This document shows, one piece after another, positions 21,765 through 27,466 of a stretch of DNA of 27,466 nucleotides. Both the position numbers and the translations under genes were made by a program. Origin of the DNA: Clostridiaceae bacterium (GTDB lineage Bacteria; Bacillota; Clostridia; Oscillospirales; Acutalibacteraceae); assembly GCA_904501705.1 (NCBI GenBank), contig CAJGCA010000017.1, positions 1-27,466 on the forward strand, in the 5' to 3' direction. A model generated the notes under the pieces. That model saw only the letters and a program-made list of their open reading frames with translations. It was not told the origin of the DNA and made no database searches. Each line of letters starts with the position of its first letter. Positions within the stretch are counted from its first letter, which is position 1.

Positions 21765-21802
21765 TGGAACTTTTTCAAAAGACTATTTATAATAAAAATA
21801 GT
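21765..21802 (+). promoter_or_regulatory. galK promoter with dyad over the -10 box
   Basis: TATAAT (21788-21793) has only a poor -35 match, TGGAAC (21765-21770), at 17 bases, as expected of an activated promoter. An inverted repeat, ACTATTT (21782-21788) and AAATAGT (21796-21802), brackets the -10 box. Confidence 0.5.
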
Positions 21803-21831
21803 AACGGTGATTAAGAGAAAGGAAGATGACC

Positions 21832-23118
21832 ATGTCCGCATCCGATGCAATGCTCAGAAAGCTTGAATCCGGTCATTATGACCGTGCGTTTTCTATCCTG
21901 TATGGTGAGGAGAATATTGCGGCTCAGCGTTCCCGCTATGCAAAGGCAGTTGAGGGCTTTGTTGAGACCTTCGGCGACAGCGACGGCGGGCTGATGCTGT
22001 TCTCAGCCCCCGGACGTACCGAGATCGGCGGCAACCACACCGATCACAATCACGGCCGCGTACTGGCGGGCAGTGTCAATCTTGATGTCATCGCAATTGT
22101 CCGCCCGACGCAGGGAATCATCTCCGTTAAGTCGGAAGGCTATCCGATGGATACGATCGCTCTTGACGAGCTGATGCCCCGCGAGGAGGAGAAGAACCGT
22201 TCCTCGTCGCTCATCCGCGGCACGGCTGCCCGCTTTACCGAACTTGACTATGCGGTTGGCGGTTTCGAGGCGTACACCACCTCGAACGTGCTCAAGGGCT
22301 CAGGTCTTTCTTCTTCGGCAGCCTTTGAGGTGCTGGTCGGTGTGATCCTGAATCATTTGTATAATGACGGCGCTGTCAGCGCTGTGGAGATTGCGCAGAT
22401 CGCGCAGTATGCCGAGAATGCCTATTTCGGTAAGCCCTGCGGTTTGATGGATCAGATGGCATCTTCGGTCGGTAATATTATCACGATTGACTTCGCTGAT
22501 CCTGCTAAGCCGATCATCGAGAAGATTGACTTCGATTTCTCTGCGGTTGATCACGCGCTGTGCATCGTCGACGTCGGCGGTAATCACGCCGATCTGACCA
22601 ACGAATACGCCGCCATCCCTACGGAGATGCGCGCGGTGGCCGCCTCGCTTGGGGTGGAATATCTTCGCGAGACGACGATGGAGTCGCTGCTTGCCAACAT
22701 CTGCGAGCTGCGGGAGCGTCACGGCGACCGCGCTGTGCTGCGCGCGATCCACTTCTTGCGGGATAATGCCCGCGTGGTCGAGCAGGTTGCGGCATTGCGC
22801 CGTGGAGATTTCAAGGGCTTTAAGTCGCTGATTATCGAGTCGGGCAATTCCTCGTTTGAATATCTGCAGAACGTCTATCCAAACTGCAACGTTGAGGAGC
22901 AGGGGATGTCTCTTGCGCTGGCGCTCGCACAAGGCGTGTTACAGGGGTGTGGCGCTTGGCGTGTCCACGGCGGCGGCTTCGGCGGCACAACACAGAACTT
23001 TGTCCCGCTGGATAAGCTCGATGAGTTCAAGTCCGTCATCGAGGGCGTGTTTGGTGAGGGCACCTGCCACGTGCTGAATATCCGTCCCTGTGGCGGCGTC
23101 TGCATTGATAAACTGTAA
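21832..23118 (+). CDS. galK: Galactokinase
   Basis: The 428-residue GHMP kinase phosphorylates galactose to galactose-1-phosphate. The substrate motif is SAPGRTEIGGNHTDHNHG (from about residue 57), a variant of the usual GR-x-NLIGEHTDY seen in clostridial galactokinases. The ATP loop is LKGSGLSSSAAFEV (from about 154), and the third GHMP motif is HGGGFGGTTQNFVP near 380. An extended N-terminal helix of about 45 residues precedes the core. The ATG at 21832 is chosen because AAAGGA lies 8 bases upstream; the in-frame ATG at 21826 is only 2 bases from it. galT follows after 29 bases in the same direction, making a galK-galT operon. No galE is present in the window. Confidence 0.95.
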   Translation: MSASDAMLRKLESGHYDRAFSILYGEENIAAQRSRYAKAVEGFVETFGDSDGGLMLFSAPGRTEIGGNHTDHNHGRVLAGSVNLDVIAIVRPTQGIISVKSEGYPMDTIALDELMPREEEKNRSSSLIRGTAARFTELDYAVGGFEAYTTSNVLKGSGLSSSAAFEVLVGVILNHLYNDGAVSAVEIAQIAQYAENAYFGKPCGLMDQMASSVGNIITIDFADPAKPIIEKIDFDFSAVDHALCIVDVGGNHADLTNEYAAIPTEMRAVAASLGVEYLRETTMESLLANICELRERHGDRAVLRAIHFLRDNARVVEQVAALRRGDFKGFKSLIIESGNSSFEYLQNVYPNCNVEEQGMSLALALAQGVLQGCGAWRVHGGGFGGTTQNFVPLDKLDEFKSVIEGVFGEGTCHVLNIRPCGGVCIDKL

Positions 23119-23147
23119 TATTCTACATATGAAAGGTCGAGTATAGA

Positions 23148-24119
23148 ATGGCTGAACTGCGTAAACACCCTTTAACAAACGACTGGATTATGATCGCCTC
23201 GCATCGGCAGAATCGTCCGCAGATGCCGAAGGACTACTGTCCCTTCTGCCCGGGCAGCGGCAAGGTGCCGGATCACTTTGACGTGCTCAAATACGATAAC
23301 GATTTCCCAGCGCTGTCCCAGAATCCGCCCGCTCCCGACGCGGTGGCGGACGATTTTTTCGAGACGGCCCCCTGCTATGGCAAGTGCGAGGTCATTCTCT
23401 ACTCGCCTGAGCACACAGTGACGCTGCCCGAACTACCCCGCGAACATATCGCGAAGCTCGTCGATCTGTGGGCGGAGCGCTATGAGGAGCTCAGCGCGGA
23501 TGAGAAGATCAAGTATGTCTTCATTTTCGAAAACCGCGGCGACGTCGTCGGTGTGACGATGCCGCACCCCCACGGGCAGATCTACGGCTACTCTTTCTTG
23601 CCGAAGAAGCTGGAACTCGAGGTGGAGAACGCGAAAAAGCACTATGCAGAGAAGGGGAAATGCCTGTTCTGCGACTGGTTGGATCACGAAGTCGCTGACG
23701 GGCGCCGCGTGATCTTCCGCAGTGAGCACTTCACGGTGTTTTTACCGTTTTTCTCGGAATATCCTTACGGCGTGTATATTATGTCCAATGCGCATAAGTC
23801 GAACATTTCCGAGTTCACCGCCGAGGAGCGTTCAGACCTTGCGGAGGTTCTGCGTCAGACCGCGGGTATGCTCGACAGCCTCTTCGGGTACAAATTCCCG
23901 TATATGATGTGTATGTACAACGAACCTGTGAACGGGGAGGATCTGTCGGCTGAGTACCACTGGCACATCGCGTTCTATCCGCCGATGCGCAGTGCTAATA
24001 AAATTAAGTATAACGCTTCCAGCGAGACAGGCGCGTGGGCGCATTGTAACCCCACCTGTCCCGAGGACACCAGCGTCGAGCTGCGCGAGGCGCACGCCCG
24101 CTTTATGCAGCAAAAATAA
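23148..24119 (+). CDS. galT: Galactose-1-phosphate uridylyltransferase (HIT-type class I)
   Basis: The 323-residue enzyme swaps the sugar phosphates between UDP-glucose and galactose-1-phosphate, the second step of the Leloir pathway. YCPFCPGSG (CxxC near residue 35) would bind zinc. The active-site triad region is MPHPHGQIYGYSF, with His140-Pro-His142-Gly-Gln144; the second histidine is the nucleotidylated residue. CLFCDWLDHEV gives another CxxC. The late YHWHIAFYPPM is the second HIT-like histidine pair. Length and motifs are those of the GalT/HIT type rather than the larger class II GalT of lactobacilli. It is the last gene of the operon and ends before a strong terminator. The ribosome site AAAGGT is about 10 bases away, which is rather far. 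Confidence 0.95.
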   Translation: MAELRKHPLTNDWIMIASHRQNRPQMPKDYCPFCPGSGKVPDHFDVLKYDNDFPALSQNPPAPDAVADDFFETAPCYGKCEVILYSPEHTVTLPELPREHIAKLVDLWAERYEELSADEKIKYVFIFENRGDVVGVTMPHPHGQIYGYSFLPKKLELEVENAKKHYAEKGKCLFCDWLDHEVADGRRVIFRSEHFTVFLPFFSEYPYGVYIMSNAHKSNISEFTAEERSDLAEVLRQTAGMLDSLFGYKFPYMMCMYNEPVNGEDLSAEYHWHIAFYPPMRSANKIKYNASSETGAWAHCNPTCPEDTSVELREAHARFMQQK

Positions 24120-24132
24120 TCAAAAATTGTCG

Positions 24133-24174
24133 ATAGCCGTATGCGCCGACCGCGCATACGGCTATTGTTTTTTT
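24133..24174 (+). terminator. Intrinsic terminator of galK-galT
   Basis: ATAGCCGTATGCG (24133-24145) pairs with CGCATACGGCTAT (24153-24165) and is followed by a run of seven T residues. Confidence 0.9.
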
Positions 24175-24220
24175 ACTAATGAAAAATTGGCAATCTTGCA
24201 AAAAAATTCACAAAAAACTG

Positions 24221-24249
24221 TTGTAATCCTTACGCTTTTATATTATAAT
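24221..24249 (+). promoter_or_regulatory. Promoter of the EF-G paralogue
   Basis: TTGTAA (24221-24226), 17 bases, then a perfect TATAAT (24244-24249). The leader to the start codon is about 90 bases. Confidence 0.7.
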
Positions 24250-24258
24250 CATATAAAG

Positions 24259-24323
24259 ATATTTCAACTAACGAAATATTTTTGTGCAAAACATCCTCTT
24301 TTGACGACTTTTGTCGAGAGAGG
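24259..24323 (+). other. Two hairpins in the EF-G paralogue leader
   Basis: ATATTTC (24259-24265) pairs with GAAATAT (24273-24279) and is followed by TTTT, like a weak terminator. CCTCTTTTGAC (24295-24305) pairs along all 11 positions, with two G-T pairs, with GTCGAGAGAGG (24313-24323), just before the ribosome site. A control role is inferred. Confidence 0.48.
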
Positions 24324-24346
24324 CAGACAGAAAGGGCGTGGATTTC

Positions 24347-26410
24347 ATGCAATATTATCATGCAAAAAACATCCGCAATGTTGCTCTTGCCGGTCACGCC
24401 GGCTCGGGTAAGACCTCGTTGACTGAGGCAATGTGCTATCTGACTGGTCAGCTCGACCGATTGGGCAAGGTGGCGGATGGGAATACTGTGAGCGACTTCG
24501 ATCCCGAAGAGATCCGCCGCAAGGTATCGGTCTCGACCTCCATCGTTCCTGTGGAGTGGAAGGGCACGAAGATGAACTTCCTCGATACGCCCGGATTGTT
24601 TGACTTTGTCGGTGGCGTGCGCGAGGGTATCCGTGCCGCGGGTAGTGCGGTTGTCGTGATCTCGGGCAAGAGCGGTGTTACCGTCGGCGCGGAGAAGGCG
24701 TTTGCCGCCGCGCAGAAAAAGGGTATTGCCACCATTTTCTTTGTCAACAAGCTCGACCGCGAGAGCGCGGATTTCTATAAGGTTTTCGAGGAAATGAAGG
24801 CGAACTTTGGCCCAATGGTGTGTCCGTTGGTTGTACCGTACGTGGTGGATCATAAGGTGCAGTGCTATGTCAATCTGCTGGAATACCGCGCCTATACATA
24901 CGAAAACGGCAAGGCGACTGCTGTGCCGATCCCCGATATGGGCCACCGCCTGGAGGGTCTTCGCACCGCGATGTGCGAGGCGGTCGCTGAGACGAGCGAA
25001 GAGCTGATGGAGAAGTATTTCTCCGGTGAGGAGTTTACGCCCGATGAACTGATCACAGGCATTGCCCACGGTGTGCGCCGCGGCGAAATTGCGCCCGTGT
25101 TCTGCGGTTCGGCGGCGGAACTTCAGGCGATCGATCAGCTGCTGACGGGGCTTCTGTGGCTTGCTCCCTGGGCGGAGACGGTCGCGGGTGAAATCGGCGA
25201 GGACGCAAACGGCGAGCCGGTTGAGCTGAAGGTCGAGGAGGACGCGCCTACCGTGGCGACCGTCTTTAAGACCGTGGTCGATCCCTTTGTCGGTAAGATG
25301 GTGTATTTCAAGGTCATCCGCGGTAAGGTCACGCCTGACAGCCAGCTGCTCAACACCCGCACAGGCGAGACGGAGCGCCTCGGCAAGCTGTTCACCATCC
25401 GCGGTAAGAAGCAGGAGGAGACTCCCTTCGTTCCCGCGGGCGATATTGGTGCGGTGGCTAAGCTGGTCGGCACGGGTACGGGCGATACGCTGTGCGCACT
25501 CGAGTGCCCGATCACCTTGCCGGGCGTGCCGTTTGATACGCCCTGCCTGTCGATGGCTGTGCGTGCGGAGAAGAAGGGCGAGGAAGAAAAGGTTGCTTCC
25601 GGTCTCAACCGTCTGAAGGAAGAGGACCCGACCATCAACATAGAATCCAACACCGAGACGCGCGAGCTTATTCTCTCGGGTATGGGTGAGCAGCATCTCG
25701 ACATCATTGCCTCTCGCCTGAAGGCAAAATTCGGCGCGCAGATCATAATGTCACAACCCGAGGTCGCTTATCGTGAGACCATCCGCCGTAAGGTGAAGGT
25801 GCAAGGTAAGCACAAGAAGCAGTCGGGCGGTCACGGCCAGTACGGCGATGTGTGGATCGAGTTTGAGCCCGCAGATTGCGAAGGCCTGGTCTTCGAGGAG
25901 AAGGTGTTCGGCGGCGCGGTGCCGAAGAACTATTTCCCTGCGGTCGAAAAGGGCCTGCAGGATTGCGCTAAAGAGGGTGTGTTGGCGGGTTATCCGCTCG
26001 TCGGCGTCAAGGCAACGCTGCTCGACGGCTCGTATCACCCCGTCGACTCGTCCGAGATGGCGTTCAAGACCGCGGCTAGTATCGCCTATAAGGCGGGCAT
26101 CGCGGATGCGAACCCCTATCTGCTTGAGCCTGTTGATAATCTGAAGGTCTACGTCCCGTCCGATTCTACGGGCGACATTATGGGCGACATCAACAAGCGT
26201 CGCGGTCGTGTGCTTGGTATGAATCCCTCCGAGGATGGCCTGACCTGCATTGAGGCGGAGGTGCCGCACGGTGAGATGGCGGATTATGCGACGATGCTGC
26301 GTTCGTCCACGCAGGGGCGGGCGTATTTCACCTTGAGCTTCGAGCGGTATGAGGAAGCTCCGCAGCCTGTCGCCGCTAAGGTGATCGAGGCTCGCAAGAA
26401 AGCCGAATAA
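24347..26410 (+). CDS. Elongation factor G paralogue (EF-G2/FusA2-like GTPase)
   Basis: The 687-residue protein has the five-domain EF-G layout. The G domain shows GHAGSGKT (16-23), where canonical EF-G reads AHIDAGKT, the G3 motif LDTPG (Asp80) and the G4 motif NKLD (134-137). Switch I reads RRKVSVSTS where canonical EF-G has RGITI. The later domains are complete, with SGMGEQHLDII, SGGHGQYGDVWIEFEP and a domain IV-V part with GVKATLLDGSYHPVDSSE and GDINKRRGRVLGM. These differences place it with the second, FusA2-like EF-G of Clostridia rather than the housekeeping fusA, and no rpsL, rpsG or tuf gene is nearby. It is transcribed alone. Its role is not clear; ribosome recycling or special conditions are proposed for such paralogues. 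AAAGGGCGTGG lies upstream of the ATG. Confidence 0.93.
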   Translation: MQYYHAKNIRNVALAGHAGSGKTSLTEAMCYLTGQLDRLGKVADGNTVSDFDPEEIRRKVSVSTSIVPVEWKGTKMNFLDTPGLFDFVGGVREGIRAAGSAVVVISGKSGVTVGAEKAFAAAQKKGIATIFFVNKLDRESADFYKVFEEMKANFGPMVCPLVVPYVVDHKVQCYVNLLEYRAYTYENGKATAVPIPDMGHRLEGLRTAMCEAVAETSEELMEKYFSGEEFTPDELITGIAHGVRRGEIAPVFCGSAAELQAIDQLLTGLLWLAPWAETVAGEIGEDANGEPVELKVEEDAPTVATVFKTVVDPFVGKMVYFKVIRGKVTPDSQLLNTRTGETERLGKLFTIRGKKQEETPFVPAGDIGAVAKLVGTGTGDTLCALECPITLPGVPFDTPCLSMAVRAEKKGEEEKVASGLNRLKEEDPTINIESNTETRELILSGMGEQHLDIIASRLKAKFGAQIIMSQPEVAYRETIRRKVKVQGKHKKQSGGHGQYGDVWIEFEPADCEGLVFEEKVFGGAVPKNYFPAVEKGLQDCAKEGVLAGYPLVGVKATLLDGSYHPVDSSEMAFKTAASIAYKAGIADANPYLLEPVDNLKVYVPSDSTGDIMGDINKRRGRVLGMNPSEDGLTCIEAEVPHGEMADYATMLRSSTQGRAYFTLSFERYEEAPQPVAAKVIEARKKAE

Positions 26411-26422
26411 GGACAAATAGTA

Positions 26423-26454
26423 AGACCGCCGATGGCAATTACCATCGGCGGTCT
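26423..26454 (+). terminator. Hairpin terminator after the EF-G paralogue
   Basis: AGACCGCCGATGG (26423-26435) pairs with CCATCGGCGGTCT (26442-26454). The stem is long, but the T-rich tail is short. Confidence 0.75.
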
Positions 26455-26467
26455 GTTGCTTATTAGG

Positions 26468-26661
26468 TTGTCCCGCTGTGCCGTATTGCTGTTGGATTAA
26501 CCTGCTACTGTAATTAAGCAGGTGGGCATCGCCCGACACGTTCCGGCTCCCTTCGTCTGCTTAAGGCAGGAGGTCTGCACTCCGGTGTCGGAGTCGGATT
26601 CCCTTATCCGAAATGTAGTAGGGTTAATGAACAGCAGTCCGCGGTCACAGCAGGAGTACAA
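26468..26661 (+). ncRNA. ssrS: Rod-shaped structured RNA, probable 6S RNA
   Basis: About 194 bases between convergent genes fold into one long rod. TCCCGCTGTG (26471-26480) pairs with CACAGCAGGA (26646-26655) with one mismatch. GCTGTT pairs with AACAGC (26488-26493, 26630-26635), TTAACC with GGTTAA (26497-26502, 26622-26627) and CTAC with GTAG (26505-26508, 26615-26618). A large central bubble follows, whose 3' strand holds the small hairpin CGGAT/ATCCG (26595-26610). The apical stem starts with CCGACA/TGTCGG (26533-26538, 26586-26591). Size, closing stem, central bubble and the 3'-strand hairpin are those of 6S RNA, which mimics an open promoter and binds sigma-A RNA polymerase. A possible promoter is TTACCA (26439-26444), 16 bases, TATTAG (26461-26466). 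No T-run terminator is seen. Another structured RNA remains possible. Confidence 0.62.
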
Positions 26662-26683
26662 GCGGTATTTGCGTCGTAAGAGG

Positions 26684-26995
26684 TTAGCTCAGCGGCTTCT
26701 CGACCTCGTTGATCTCGTAGTACTCCGCCAGACGCTCCTCGAAGATGCCTGCGATGTTCTCGAACATCTCATCGTCCTCGATCGGAACGAGCAGATCGTC
26801 GCCCTGATCGTTAACGACCTCCAGGATCACCAGCTCACCGTCATCCTCGAGGGCGGCCTCCGCCTCGCTGTAGACGGGTAGCAGTGCCACATAGCGACCT
26901 TCGTCGGTCTCAATCGCGTCCAAAACCTCAAATTGGTGCTCGTTACCCTCGTCGTCGATAACGGACACCAGATCGTTGCCGTATTCTTCAGCCAT
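26684..26995 (-). CDS. DUF1292 family protein (YrzB-like)
   Basis: The 103-residue, very acidic protein begins MAEEYGNDLVSVIDDEGNEH and continues with FEVLDAIETDEGRYVALLPVY and a final ILEVVNDQGDDLLVPIEDDE. This is the DUF1292 pattern: a small beta-rich domain with a conserved D-E-G-x-E-x-x-F/Y core. The function of the family is not known. In many Firmicutes a member sits next to yrrK/ruvX-type genes, but here it stands alone. The ATG at 26995 has AAGGAGTG upstream; a longer reading would run back through the promoter. The gene ends only about 20 bases from the 6S-like RNA, which is transcribed toward it. Confidence 0.9.
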   Translation of the reverse strand: MAEEYGNDLVSVIDDEGNEHQFEVLDAIETDEGRYVALLPVYSEAEAALEDDGELVILEVVNDQGDDLLVPIEDDEMFENIAGIFEERLAEYYEINEVEKPLS

Positions 26996-27026
26996 ATTGT
27001 TTTCACTCCTTATCTTGTCTGCTATT

Positions 27027-27055
27027 ATCATAGCGTATATTGTGTCGTTCGTCAA
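27027..27055 (-). promoter_or_regulatory. Promoter of the DUF1292 gene
   Basis: On the minus strand TTGACG (27055-27050), 17 bases, then TATGAT (27032-27027). Confidence 0.72.
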
Positions 27056-27152
27056 GATGGTATTTGCAGTCATTTTTCGGCGTTTTCCGCGCACGACGGC
27101 TGCGCACGCCGCATAGAATGATAGAGGAATAACAAGGACGGGAGGGGACGAA

Positions 27153-27374
27153 ATGGCGAATCATTATATCCACGTCGGCTCGATTACTAACGCGATGCGG
27201 GGAAAAAGGCTGCTGGAGGAACGCGGGATCCGCGCATATGTGCATCGTGCGTCCAATCCGCCCGAGGGAGAAGGCTGTGGGTACAGCTTGTTGGTGACGG
27301 ACAAGGTTGGACAAGCAGAGGGTATTCTGCGTAAGAGCGGCGTGCGTGTGGTGCGCGTCAGTGGTGCGCTTTAA
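27153..27374 (+). CDS. DUF3343 protein (putative Se/S carrier-like)
   Basis: The 73-residue protein reads HYIHVGSITNAMRGKRLLEERGI at its start and has one cysteine in GEGCGYSLLV. It ends with a strand-helix-strand part (QAEGILRKSGVRVVRV). This is the DUF3343 pattern: a small alpha/beta domain with a glycine-flanked cysteine that is proposed to carry sulfur or selenium. GGGAGGGG lies before the ATG. The next gene, 12 bases downstream, encodes the start of a cysteine desulfurase-like enzyme, which would supply persulfide. That pairing supports the carrier idea, which is otherwise only a family hypothesis. Confidence 0.86.
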   Translation: MANHYIHVGSITNAMRGKRLLEERGIRAYVHRASNPPEGEGCGYSLLVTDKVGQAEGILRKSGVRVVRVSGAL

Positions 27375-27386
27375 GGAGGTTATTGC

Positions 27387-27466
27387 GTGATCTATTGGGA
27401 TAATGCGGCGACGACATGGCCAAAGCCGCTCGCGGTGCAGACGGCGACGAGACATAGTATGCAGGC
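27387..27466 (+). CDS. Cysteine desulfurase-like class V aminotransferase (5' end only)
   Basis: Only the first 26 codons lie in the window. They read IYWDNAATTWPKPLAV, the highly typical N-terminus of cysteine desulfurase-family PLP enzymes (DNAATT, then KP). The GTG start has AAGGAGG 7 bases upstream. These enzymes take sulfur or selenium from cysteine or selenocysteine. It follows the DUF3343 gene closely and is probably in the same operon. Which subtype it is (IscS, NifS, Csd or SelA-linked) cannot be told from this fragment. Confidence 0.85.
   Translation, partial: MIYWDNAATTWPKPLAVQTATRHSMQ

Noticed and set aside
24230..25696. 488-codon open frame antisense to the EF-G paralogue
   Set aside because: It is a shadow of a GC-rich gene: rich in His and Arg, no recognisable motif, and its upstream part lies fully inside the confident EF-G frame.
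26522..26881. Open frame across the 6S-like RNA and the DUF1292 gene on the plus strand
   Set aside because: It begins inside the structured RNA, has no ribosome site, and is antisense to the well-supported DUF1292 gene.

Overview
The window is a stretch of chromosome from a spore-forming, fairly GC-rich member of the Clostridia, most like the Oscillospirales/Ruminococcaceae. The pointers are the sporulation pair spoIIGA-sigE, an HTH-tagged GlmM-type mutase beside a GlmU-acetyltransferase-like protein, the VTC/DUF4956 pair, a DUF3343/cysteine desulfurase pair, GAGGTGA-type ribosome sites, and sigma-A-like promoters with 17-18 bp spacers. Gene density is high. I see no insertion sequence, prophage, CRISPR array or other mobile element. 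The lineage is an inference from gene content; no database was searched.

Layout. 1-2.1 kb (minus): a TtcA-like thiolase of tRNA (cut by the window edge) behind a Wzx/MATE-type flippase. 2.2-5.5 kb: a small unknown protein, a convergent Sfp-type phosphopantetheinyl transferase, and tex. 5.5-6.5 kb: tRNA-Leu(UAA) with its own promoter and terminator, then an SGNH esterase. 6.5-9.1 kb: an amino-sugar operon made of an XRE helix-turn-helix domain fused to a phosphoglucosamine mutase, and a left-handed beta-helix acetyltransferase-like protein. 9.1-10.3 kb: a calcineurin-like phosphoesterase. 10.3-11.9 kb (minus): dinB with a conserved small downstream gene, under a near-perfect promoter with a LexA box at the expected start of transcription. 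11.9-15.3 kb: a three-gene operon of VTC-domain protein, DUF4956 membrane protein and beta-helix lipoprotein. 15.3-19.1 kb (minus): two PH-domain membrane proteins, a DUF2156 protein and tlyA in one operon. 19.1-20.8 kb: spoIIGA-sigE with a possible Spo0A box. 20.85-24.2 kb: an AraC-family regulator divergent from galK-galT. 24.2-26.45 kb: an EF-G paralogue with a structured leader. 26.47-26.66 kb: a rod-like structured RNA, most likely 6S RNA. 26.7-27.47 kb: a DUF1292 protein (minus), then a DUF3343 protein and the start of a cysteine desulfurase-like gene.

How the genes work together. The clearest functional units are the amino-sugar pair (GlcN-6-P to GlcN-1-P, then probably acetylation toward UDP-GlcNAc), the Leloir pair galK-galT with its probable regulator, the SOS-controlled dinB unit, and the protease/sigma pair that starts mother-cell gene expression in sporulation. 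The most unusual items are the HTH-mutase fusion with three TTGC/GCAA dyads upstream, the VTC-DUF4956-lipoprotein operon, the EF-G paralogue with altered GTPase motifs and a hairpin-rich leader, and the 6S-like RNA. Nothing here is clearly a wholly new defence or mobile system.
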